From NCBI GenBank assembly GCA_004562765.1, contig SFRL01000046.1, positions 1 through 25,452 on the forward strand: a stretch of 25,452 nt of DNA. The letters run 5' to 3'. Shown here in pieces: positions 1 through 7,178 of the stretch (positions are counted from its first letter, which is position 1; every line of letters begins with the position of its first letter). This DNA is from a bacterium. GTDB taxonomy: Bacteria > Bacillota > Clostridia > Lachnospirales > Lachnospiraceae. The position numbers were made by a program, and so were the translations under genes. Below the pieces are notes generated by a model. The model was not told the DNA's origin. It searched no databases and saw nothing but the letters and a program-made list of their open reading frames with translations.

Positions 1-175
1 ACTCCGAGGCTCTTTCCGGGTGCCTTCAGACAATTAAATAAAATTTTGTGGTGATTTCTGTTAATTTGTACTTGACAAGAGGTCATTACATATCAGGGTT
101 GTTACTGTTCACATTCGTGACACGCAATCTGTTGCGGGATATGGAACTGATATGTTGAACACTCATCTAAAGTGA
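1..175. other. Upstream flank with no recognisable gene
   Basis: No convincing coding region is seen. One plus-strand frame is open from base 1 to a stop near base 54, which could be the last residues of a gene outside the window, but this is too short to identify. A TTGACA at 72-77 has no matching -10 box at normal spacing. The heptamer TTGAACA at 155-161 is repeated 21 bases later at 176-182, where it forms the -35 region of the following promoter. Confidence 0.4.
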
Positions 176-205
176 TTGAACAACAGTTATAAGATGTGAT
201 AAAAT
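176..205 (+). promoter_or_regulatory. Predicted sigma-A promoter for the GH28 gene train
   Basis: The -35 box TTGAAC (176-181) and the -10 box TAAAAT (200-205) are separated by 18 bases, and a TG dinucleotide one base before the -10 gives an extended -10. Transcription would start near 211-213, leaving a leader of about 80 bases before the ATG at 295. The -10 box lies at the outer edge of a long inverted repeat (201-240), which suggests control at this promoter. Confidence 0.6.
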
Positions 206-240
206 ACCTTCAATGTGAGAAATTACATTGGAGGTATTTT
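201..240. repeat. 16-bp inverted repeat overlapping the -10 box
   Basis: The left arm AAAATACCTTCAATGT (201-216) and right arm ACATTGGAGGTATTTT (225-240) are complementary over 16 bases with one G-T wobble, around an 8-base loop. The left arm contains the -10 box, so a transcript starting near 212 would include only part of that arm. A DNA operator is therefore more likely than an RNA hairpin. An AT-rich terminator for an upstream gene is the main alternative. Confidence 0.6.
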
Positions 241-294
241 AGTGCCAATTTTATATGGGATCGAGATACATCCAAGCGAGAGGTGAGGGAAAAG

Positions 295-1782
295 ATGAAT
301 TATTTTGTGACAGAAAATGAGATCACAGTCTGGTGGGATCTGCCGGAGTGTGCGGATGCAGAGGCAGTTTACGAGGTGACACTGGACGACGTGCGTGCGG
401 GTGAAACGAAGCATACGCATTTTACCATTACGGGGCTTGAACCGGAGCAGACCTATGAGGTGAGAGCAACGATGAACGGTGGTGCATGGGAGAAGACGTT
501 GCGGGTGTCTACGACATCACAAAAGAGGCGTATTGATGTGACTGCTGCACGTTACGGAGCCGTAGGTGACGGTGCCACAATGAATACAAAAGCGCTCCAA
601 AGGGCAATCGACGACTGTGGAAGCGGTGAACAGGTATATCTTCCTGCAGGCGTGTATCTGACCGGTGCGCTGCGCCTGCACAGCAATATGGAGCTGTATA
701 TCGAAGAGGGAGCCGTTTTGCAGGGAACAGCGGAAGTGGACGATTATCTGCCGCGCATCTGGAGCCGTTTTGAGGGAACGGAGCAGGAGTGTTACAGCAG
801 TGTGCTCAATCTGGGTGAACTGGATCATGACGGGGATTACAACTGTGAAAATGTAGTGATCCGGGGCGGCGGTACGATCGCAAGCGGCGGGCAGAAGCTG
901 GCATTGGCAATGATCGCATCTGAGACGGAGCGCATGAAGGAAGAACTGGCTGCGATGGGAGATCTGATCCGGGAATGTGAGACAGAGCACACGATTCCCG
1001 GGCGGGTGCGTCCGCGCCTGATCAATCTGAGCAATTGCAGAAATGTGACGATCGCAGGGCTGACGTTAAAGGATGGTGCCAGCTGGAATGTGCACATGAT
1101 CTATTCTGATCGTATTACGACTTTCGGCTGTACGTTTATCTCTGAGGGCATCTGGAACGGAGATGGTTGGGATCCGGATTCATCTACGAATTGTACGATC
1201 TTCGGCTGCCGTTTTTTTACCGGGGATGATTCGGTAGCGATCAAGTCCGGCAAGAATCCACAGGGCAATGAGATCGGCAGACCGACAAAGCATATCCGCG
1301 TGTTTGACTGTGCATGCGCGTTTGGCCATGGTATCTGCATCGGCAGTGAGATGAGTGGTGGTGTGGAGGATGTGAAGATCTGGGACTGTGATCTGATCCA
1401 TTCCATGAGCGGTATCGAGATCAAGGCGACAAAAAAACGCGGCGGCTATGTGCGCGATATTTCCGTGAAAAACTGTGCCACGTCACGGTTGATGTTTCAC
1501 TCGGTTGGGTATAATGATGATGGGATCAGTGCCGGTGTGGCACCGGTGTTTGAACACTGTACATTTGAGAATGTGCATATTACCGGATCTTTTCTCGACC
1601 ATGAGCATCTGTGGCATGACTGTGATGCGCTGGAACTGATCGGATTTGATGAGCCGGGGCATGCACTTTCGGATGTGAGGATCAAAAATGTGACGATCGG
1701 CAAAGAGGATGCGTCGCGCAGACAGACGATCTCACTGCAGGCATGTGATGGAATTAACATCGAGAATCTGAGGGTATTATAG
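295..1782 (+). CDS. Glycoside hydrolase family 28 protein (polygalacturonase-like)
   Basis: This 495-residue protein is predicted to cleave alpha-galacturonide links in pectin-derived oligomers by the inverting GH28 mechanism. Residues 1 to about 78 form a small fibronectin type III-like beta domain. The rest is a right-handed beta-helix with the GH28 motifs: NGDGWDPDS (N288, D293, D295), GDD (D311, D312), GHG (H345) and IKA with K377, which matches the family's RIK motif. There is no signal peptide, so it should act in the cytoplasm on imported oligomers. The start at 295 follows AGGTGAGG (281-288). The frame is open back to a GTG at 196, but that lies inside the promoter and inverted repeat. 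The stop abuts the next ATG, so it is probably cotranscribed with the DUF512 gene. Exo or endo activity and exact substrate cannot be read from sequence. Confidence 0.9.
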   Translation: MNYFVTENEITVWWDLPECADAEAVYEVTLDDVRAGETKHTHFTITGLEPEQTYEVRATMNGGAWEKTLRVSTTSQKRRIDVTAARYGAVGDGATMNTKALQRAIDDCGSGEQVYLPAGVYLTGALRLHSNMELYIEEGAVLQGTAEVDDYLPRIWSRFEGTEQECYSSVLNLGELDHDGDYNCENVVIRGGGTIASGGQKLALAMIASETERMKEELAAMGDLIRECETEHTIPGRVRPRLINLSNCRNVTIAGLTLKDGASWNVHMIYSDRITTFGCTFISEGIWNGDGWDPDSSTNCTIFGCRFFTGDDSVAIKSGKNPQGNEIGRPTKHIRVFDCACAFGHGICIGSEMSGGVEDVKIWDCDLIHSMSGIEIKATKKRGGYVRDISVKNCATSRLMFHSVGYNDDGISAGVAPVFEHCTFENVHITGSFLDHEHLWHDCDALELIGFDEPGHALSDVRIKNVTIGKEDASRRQTISLQACDGINIENLRVL

Positions 1783-3102
1783 ATGAACAAGACAACACAC
1801 AGGATCGCCGCGGTCGCACCCGGCAGCATTGCTGAGGAACTGGAGCTGGAGCCGGGGGATGTGATCCTGACGATCAACGATCAGGAAATAGAGGATATCT
1901 TTGACTATCACTATCTGGTGGAGGACGAGTATCTGGTGATGCTGGTGGAAAAGCCGGATGGTGAGCAGTGGGAGCTGGAGATCGAGAAGGACGAGGACGA
2001 GGATCTTGGCATCACCTTTGAAAACGGTCTGATGGACGATTACAAGTCGTGCTCGAACAAGTGCATCTTCTGCTTTATTGACCAGATGCCACCGGGTATG
2101 CGTGATACGCTGTATTTTAAGGACGATGATTCCAGATTGTCCTTTTTGCAGGGAAATTATGTGACGCTGACCAATATGAAGCAGAAGGATATTGACCGTA
2201 TTATCCGTTATCGACTTGATCCGATCAATATTTCCGTGCAGACGACAAATCCCGAACTTCGCTGCATGATGCTGCACAACCGGTTTGCCGGAGAGGCGTT
2301 AAAAAAGATCGATACGTTGTATGAGGCGGGCATCCGCATGAACGGGCAGATCGTGCTGTGTAAGGGTGTCAATGACGGTGCGGAACTGGAACGGAGCATC
2401 CGCGACCTGATGGAATACCAGCCATACATGGAGAGTGTGTCAGTCGTTCCGGTGGGACTGTCTAAATTCCGGGAGGGGTTGTATCCGCTGGAGCCTTTTA
2501 CAAAGGAGGATGCCTGTGAGGTGCTGGATCTGATCCACGGCTGGCAGAAAAAGAGCATGGAAATGCATGGCACACATTTTATCCATGCCAGCGACGAGTG
2601 GTACCTTCTGGCGGAGCGCGAGCTTCCGCAGGAGGACAACTACGACGGATACATCCAACTGGAAAACGGAGTGGGGATGCTTCGCCTGCTGCAAGAGGAA
2701 TTCACGGAAGCGCTGGCCGATGCACCGGGGAATGACGGTCTGGAAAAAGAGGTATCTATTGCCACCGGTCGGCTGGCAGCAACCTTTCTGGAGCAGCTCA
2801 TGGGGCAGCTGACAGAAAAATATCCGCATGTTCGCGTGCATGTCTATCCCATTCGAAATGACTTTTTCGGCGAGATGATCACGGTATCGGGACTTTTGAC
2901 CGGGCAGGATCTGAAAAATCAGTTATCGGTCATGCCGTTAGGCGAAAAACTACTGCTCCCGTGCAACATGGTGCGGAGCGAGGAGCAGGATTTTCTGGAT
3001 GACGTGACCGTGGAGGAACTGGAAAAAACTTTACAAGTTCCGATAGATATTGTAAAATCAAGCGGAATAGATTTATTAGATGCGATTTTAGGAGATAGAT
3101 AA
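1783..3102 (+). CDS. DUF512 family PDZ / radical SAM-type Fe-S protein
   Basis: This 439-residue protein belongs to the DUF512 (TIGR03279-like) family of putative Fe-S oxidoreductases, whose biochemical function is not established. Residues 5 to about 65 form a PDZ-like domain (VAPGSIAEELELEPGD followed by ILTINDQEI). A cysteine motif CSNKCIFC follows, with C90, C94 and C97 in CX3CX2C spacing as in radical SAM enzymes, and then the conserved DUF512 C-terminal half. Its ATG directly follows the GH28 stop codon, with a TGAGGG site 8 bases upstream, and its stop overlaps the der ATG by one base. The DUF512-der pairing is widely conserved in Clostridia, which has suggested a link with ribosome or translation functions. 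Family assignment is firm and function is unknown. Confidence 0.9.
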   Translation: MNKTTHRIAAVAPGSIAEELELEPGDVILTINDQEIEDIFDYHYLVEDEYLVMLVEKPDGEQWELEIEKDEDEDLGITFENGLMDDYKSCSNKCIFCFIDQMPPGMRDTLYFKDDDSRLSFLQGNYVTLTNMKQKDIDRIIRYRLDPINISVQTTNPELRCMMLHNRFAGEALKKIDTLYEAGIRMNGQIVLCKGVNDGAELERSIRDLMEYQPYMESVSVVPVGLSKFREGLYPLEPFTKEDACEVLDLIHGWQKKSMEMHGTHFIHASDEWYLLAERELPQEDNYDGYIQLENGVGMLRLLQEEFTEALADAPGNDGLEKEVSIATGRLAATFLEQLMGQLTEKYPHVRVHVYPIRNDFFGEMITVSGLLTGQDLKNQLSVMPLGEKLLLPCNMVRSEEQDFLDDVTVEELEKTLQVPIDIVKSSGIDLLDAILGDR

Positions 3103-4427
3103 TGAGTAAACCGATCGTGGCGATCGTAGGTCGCCCCAATGTAGGAAAATCAACACTGTTTAACGCGCTGGCAGGCTCGCGTATTTCCATTGTACAGGAC
3201 ACGCCCGGTGTGACCCGTGACCGGATCTATGCGGATGTGAGCTGGCTGAATTATAACTTTACGATGATCGATACCGGCGGTATTGAGCCTGACAGCGGAG
3301 ATGTGATCCTCTCCCAGATGCGTGAACAGGCGCAGATCGCCATCGACACGGCGGATGTGATCATATTTATCGTGGATGTGCGTCAGGGTATGCAGGATGC
3401 GGACTCTAAGGTTGCCGACATGCTGCGGCGTTCCCACAAGCCAGTGATCCTGGCAGTTAATAAAGTAGACAATTTTGAGAAGATGATGATGGATGTCTAC
3501 GAATTCTATAATCTGGGTATGGGTGAACCGCTTCCGGTGTCTGCGGCATCGATGCTTGGCATCGGCGATCTTCTGGATGAGGTGGTCAAACATTTTCCGG
3601 ATCGCATCGGAAATGATGAGGAGGATGATCGACCGAAGATCGCAGTTGTCGGAAAACCGAATGTGGGCAAATCCTCGCTTGTGAACCGTCTGACCGGGGA
3701 TAACCGTGTGATCGTGTCAGATATAGCCGGAACGACGCGCGATGCCATTGATACACCGGTCAAATATCACGGAAAAGAATATGTGTTTATCGACACTGCG
3801 GGACTGCGGCGTAAAAATAAGATCAAAGAAGAAATCGAACGATACAGCATCATCCGCGCAGTGACTGCTGTGGAGCGCGCGGACGTGGTTCTGCTCGTGA
3901 TCGACGGCACCGAGGGTGTGACCGAACAGGATGCAAAGATCGCAGGTATCGCCCATGAGCGCGGCAAGGGTATCATCATCATGGTGAACAAATGGGATGC
4001 TGTGGAAAAGGATGACAAGACGATCTACCGCCAGACCGAGAAGATCCGTCAGATCTTAAGCTTTCTGTCCTACGCGGAGATCATGTTTATTTCAGCGAAG
4101 ACCGGACAGCGCGTACAGAATGTCTATGATATGATCGATATGGTCATTGAGAATAATTCCATGCGTATTGCCACAGGCGTACTTAATGAGATCGTGGCGG
4201 AAGCAGTCGCTATGCAGCAGCCGCCCACAGATAAAGGCAAGCGTCTGAAGATCTACTATGTGACACAGGTGTCGGTGAAACCGCCGACCTTTGTGATCTT
4301 TGTCAACGACAAGGAACTGGCACATTTTTCCTATGTGCGTTATCTGGAAAACCGCATCCGGGATGCATTTGGCTTCCGGGGCACGTCGTTAAAATTTATT
4401 GTCCGTGAGCGGAAGGAGGAGCAGTAG
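3102..4427 (+). CDS. der: Ribosome biogenesis GTPase Der (EngA)
   Basis: Der is an essential double-GTPase needed for maturation of the 50S ribosomal subunit. The 441-residue length is normal. Two G domains are complete: the first has GRPNVGKST (from residue 10), DTPGVTRD, DTGG and NKVD; the second has GKPNVGKSS (from residue 184), DIAGTTRD, DTAGLRRK and NKWD. The C-terminal KH-like domain carries the family's FVNDKELAHFSYVRYLENRIR-type stretch. The start overlaps the last base of the DUF512 stop codon, with GGAGATAG just upstream, so the two are probably translationally coupled. plsY follows after 4 bases. Confidence 0.98.
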   Translation: MSKPIVAIVGRPNVGKSTLFNALAGSRISIVQDTPGVTRDRIYADVSWLNYNFTMIDTGGIEPDSGDVILSQMREQAQIAIDTADVIIFIVDVRQGMQDADSKVADMLRRSHKPVILAVNKVDNFEKMMMDVYEFYNLGMGEPLPVSAASMLGIGDLLDEVVKHFPDRIGNDEEDDRPKIAVVGKPNVGKSSLVNRLTGDNRVIVSDIAGTTRDAIDTPVKYHGKEYVFIDTAGLRRKNKIKEEIERYSIIRAVTAVERADVVLLVIDGTEGVTEQDAKIAGIAHERGKGIIIMVNKWDAVEKDDKTIYRQTEKIRQILSFLSYAEIMFISAKTGQRVQNVYDMIDMVIENNSMRIATGVLNEIVAEAVAMQQPPTDKGKRLKIYYVTQVSVKPPTFVIFVNDKELAHFSYVRYLENRIRDAFGFRGTSLKFIVRERKEEQ

Positions 4428-4431
4428 TTCG

Positions 4432-5082
4432 ATGTTAGCACGTATTATCTCAATTTTGATCGGTTATGCCTGCGGGCATTTTCTCACCGGATTTTTCTAT
4501 GGCAAAACACAGCATGTCGATCTGCGCAAGGTGGGCAGCGGCAATGTGGGAACGACAAATACCTATCGCAATCTTGGCCCGAAAGCGGGTATTCTGACGC
4601 TGCTCGGTGATGTGTTTAAAGTAGTGCTGTCTGTCCTGATCGTCTGGCTGATCTATCGCAATAACGCCGGAGTCAACGTGAAGGTGCTTGAATATTATGC
4701 GGCGCTGGGCACGATCCTCGGACACAACTTTCCGATCTTTATGAAGTTTCACGGTGGAAAGGGAATTGCCTGCACCGGCGGATTGATGGTGGCGGTATGC
4801 CCGATCTGTGTGCCGATCTGCCTGACGATATTCCTTGTTACGGTTTTGACCGTAAAATATGTGTCTCTCGGCTCCATTCTGGTGTGCATCAGTTTCTTTA
4901 TCCAGATTCTGGTGTTTGGACAGATGGGCTTGCTGGGTCTGGCAGGTGCAGATCTGATCGAGGTGTACATATTGGCCGGGGTAGTCATGGTGCTTGGTAT
5001 CGTCAGACATCACGCGAATATCGGTCGATTGCTCCATGGTACCGAGAACAAGTTTTACTTTAAACCGAAAAAACAGGAGTAG
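4432..5082 (+). CDS. plsY: Glycerol-3-phosphate acyltransferase PlsY
   Basis: PlsY transfers the acyl group of acyl-phosphate to sn-glycerol 3-phosphate, giving lysophosphatidate in the first committed step of membrane phospholipid synthesis. The 216-residue protein is a polytopic membrane protein. It has conserved motif 1 (SGNVGTTNTYRNLGPKAG), motif 2 (GHNFPIF then HGGKGIA) and a C-terminal RHHANIGRLLHGTENK matching motif 3. The ATG at 4432 follows GGAAGGAGGA (4411-4420) and places the first transmembrane segment at the N terminus. The in-frame codons upstream lie inside der and are not needed. In many Clostridia der-plsY is followed by gpsA; here dut follows. Confidence 0.96.
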   Translation: MLARIISILIGYACGHFLTGFFYGKTQHVDLRKVGSGNVGTTNTYRNLGPKAGILTLLGDVFKVVLSVLIVWLIYRNNAGVNVKVLEYYAALGTILGHNFPIFMKFHGGKGIACTGGLMVAVCPICVPICLTIFLVTVLTVKYVSLGSILVCISFFIQILVFGQMGLLGLAGADLIEVYILAGVVMVLGIVRHHANIGRLLHGTENKFYFKPKKQE

Positions 5083-5087
5083 ATGAA

Positions 5088-5528
5088 ATGAGAGAAGAGA
5101 CAATCAAAATTGTTTATCATACAGATAAGATCGATAAACTGACTTACATTGACGGCAAATCGGACTGGATCGATCTGCGCGCGGCAGAAGATGTGGAGTT
5201 TCATGCCGGAGAATTCAAACTCATCAATCTCGGTGTTTCCATGCAGCTTCCCGCCGGCTACGAGGCGCATGTCGTGCCCCGCAGCTCAACGTTTAAAAAC
5301 TATGGGCTGATCCAGACAAATTCCTGTGGAATCATCGATCAGACATACTGTGGTCAGAATGATATCTGGCGCTGGCCGGCATATGCGACCAGAGATGTGG
5401 TCGTTCATGCAAATGACCGGATCTGTCAGTTCCGGATTGTGGAAAATCAGCCGAAGATCCGGTTTGACGAAGTGGAATTTCTGGAGGGCGAGGATCGCGG
5501 CGGTTTTGGTTCTACCGGAAAAAATTAG
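5088..5528 (+). CDS. dut: dUTP diphosphatase
   Basis: The enzyme hydrolyses dUTP to dUMP and pyrophosphate, keeping uracil out of DNA and feeding dTMP synthesis. The 146-residue protein has the trimeric dUTPase motifs: a D-L-R-A stretch near the N terminus, PRSS in motif 2, the uracil-binding motif 3 NSCGIIDQTYCGQND, NDRICQFRIV in motif 4 and the C-terminal RGGFGSTG. A somewhat extended loop (IWRWPAYATRD) follows motif 3; as far as I recall this is usual for clostridial members. The start at 5088 follows CAGGAG at the end of plsY. Bifunctional dCTP deaminase/dUTPase is less likely because the glycine-rich C-terminal arm is of the dUTPase type. Confidence 0.93.
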   Translation: MREETIKIVYHTDKIDKLTYIDGKSDWIDLRAAEDVEFHAGEFKLINLGVSMQLPAGYEAHVVPRSSTFKNYGLIQTNSCGIIDQTYCGQNDIWRWPAYATRDVVVHANDRICQFRIVENQPKIRFDEVEFLEGEDRGGFGSTGKN

Positions 5529-5561
5529 CGATACGGCTGTCGGCGATGGGAGGATGGATGC

Positions 5562-6686
5562 ATGCTGATCGTTTATCCTGATTATTACGAGGATTTTTCA
5601 TGTGCTGCCGGTGACTGCGAGGATACTTGCTGCGCAGGCTGGGAGATCGTGATCGATCCGAAATCTTTAAAAAAATATCATGAGTCAAATGCATTAAAAA
5701 GACGTCTCCTGCGCGACATTAAGTGGCGCAAGGGGACGTTTCGTCAGTGCAAGGATGGCAGATGTGCCTTCCTGCGGGAAGACGGGCTGTGTGATCTCTA
5801 CCGAAAGCTCGGTGCGGACAGTCTGTGCCGGACGTGTCGTACCTATCCGAGACACACGGAGGAGTTTGAGAATGTCCGGGAGATCACGCTGTCGATCTCC
5901 TGCCCGGTGGTGGCACGGATGTTGATGGAGCGAAGGGAGCCGGTGCGATTTGTGGAAAAAGAAATTGACAGGGAGGAGAGCTATGAGGAATTTGACTATT
6001 TCCTGTTTTCCTGTTTGACGGATGCGCGGTCAGTGATGCTTCAGATCCTGCAGAACCGGGAACTGGCGATCGACGAGAGATTGCTTCTGGTTCTTGGAAT
6101 TGCGCACGATCTGGAGGTGCGTTACCGTCAGGGCAGATTGGGTGAATATGATGAGGTACTGGCGCGAGCGCAGAGTCCGCGGGGACTGGAAATGGTTCGG
6201 AAACAGTTGGCGCGGCGCAGACGGGAGCCGGAGAAAAATTATGCACTTGCAAAACAGCATTTTTACCGGCTGTGTGATCTGGAGCGTTTGCGTGATGAGT
6301 GGGATCAGCTGCTGATCGAGACGCAGATGATCCTGTACGTACAGGGCTCGGAATCCTACGCTGCACTGCACGGGGAGTTCGCAGCGTGGGCAGCAGAGAA
6401 CGCCCCGAATCTGGCTGTACAGCTGGAACAGCTGGCGGTATATTTTATCAGCACCTATTTTTCGGGTGCAGTCTATGATGGCAGGATTTACGGAAAAGCC
6501 GATACGGCAGTCGGGTATGTGGCACAGCTCTATGATCTGTTTGTGGCACGCTGGTTAAAAAACGAAAAGCAGCTGGATATGGAGGATGTGATCGAGATCG
6601 TCTATCGCTATTCCCGGGAGATCGAGCATTCCGACCCGAATCTGGAAGCGATGGAGAAATATATTTGGTGGAGGATAACGACATGA
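5562..6686 (+). CDS. fliB: FliB-type flagellin lysine-N-methylase family protein
   Basis: Members of this family methylate lysines of flagellin in enterobacteria; related Clostridia proteins are annotated the same way on family grounds. The 374-residue protein begins with the typical MLIVYPDYYEDFSC and has a cysteine cluster at C14, C19, C23 and C24, followed by C63, C68, C77, C89 and C92 (CRTCRTYPR). This suggests a bound metal or Fe-S centre. The C-terminal two thirds is helical and has no obvious known motif. The ATG follows GGGAGGATGG. Its stop overlaps the start of the GNAT gene as ATGA, so the two are coupled. No flagellar gene lies in the window, so the real target could be another protein. 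Confidence 0.82.
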   Translation: MLIVYPDYYEDFSCAAGDCEDTCCAGWEIVIDPKSLKKYHESNALKRRLLRDIKWRKGTFRQCKDGRCAFLREDGLCDLYRKLGADSLCRTCRTYPRHTEEFENVREITLSISCPVVARMLMERREPVRFVEKEIDREESYEEFDYFLFSCLTDARSVMLQILQNRELAIDERLLLVLGIAHDLEVRYRQGRLGEYDEVLARAQSPRGLEMVRKQLARRRREPEKNYALAKQHFYRLCDLERLRDEWDQLLIETQMILYVQGSESYAALHGEFAAWAAENAPNLAVQLEQLAVYFISTYFSGAVYDGRIYGKADTAVGYVAQLYDLFVARWLKNEKQLDMEDVIEIVYRYSREIEHSDPNLEAMEKYIWWRITT

Positions 6687-7153
6687 ATATCAGAAGAGCG
6701 GAACAAAAGGATCTGGTGGGGATCAATAAGCTGTTGTATCAGGTGCTGATGGTGCACCATAACGGCAGACCGGATCTGTTCAAGGCAGATGTAAAAAAAT
6801 ATAATGACGAACAGCTTATGGGTATCATTGCGGACGATGAGCGTCCGATCTTTGTGGGCGTGGACGAGGAAGATCATGTGATGGGATATGCATTTTGTAT
6901 ATTTGAGCATCATGAAAATGACAATGTGCTGACACCGATCAAGACACTTTACATCGATGACCTGTGCGTGGATGAAACGCTGCGCGGACAGCACGTGGGC
7001 AGCAGGATCTATGAGCATGTGCTTGCCTTCGCAAAGGAGAGCGGCTGCTACAATGTGACGTTAAATGTGTGGGAGTGCAACCCTTCCGCACGGAAATTTT
7101 ACGAGGCAATGGGGCTCGTGCCGTACAAGACCTGCATGGAAAAAATTCTTTAA
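6683..7153 (+). CDS. GNAT family N-acetyltransferase
   Basis: This 156-residue protein has a single GNAT fold. The acetyl-CoA binding motif A is IDDLCVDETLRGQHVGSRIY (residues 91-110), with the conserved R-G-x-x-V-G arrangement (R101, G102, G106), followed by the motif B region with NPSARKFYEAMGL. The substrate cannot be told and could be a protein N terminus, lysine or small amine. The ATG at 6683 overlaps the fliB-like stop by four bases, with GGAGGATA (6669-6676) as ribosome site. Translational coupling with a lysine methylase is suggestive of a shared protein-modification role, but this is inference. Confidence 0.88.
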   Translation: MNIRRAEQKDLVGINKLLYQVLMVHHNGRPDLFKADVKKYNDEQLMGIIADDERPIFVGVDEEDHVMGYAFCIFEHHENDNVLTPIKTLYIDDLCVDETLRGQHVGSRIYEHVLAFAKESGCYNVTLNVWECNPSARKFYEAMGLVPYKTCMEKIL

Positions 7154-7178
7154 CAACGATTTGTTGGGAGATACAAGG

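Noticed and set aside
72..100. TTGACA at 72-77 as a promoter
   Set aside because: No acceptable -10 box occurs 16-18 bases downstream.
196..294. Extension of the GH28 gene to a GTG at 196
   Set aside because: The GTG lies inside the promoter and inverted repeat, has no ribosome site, and the added residues do not look like a domain or signal peptide.
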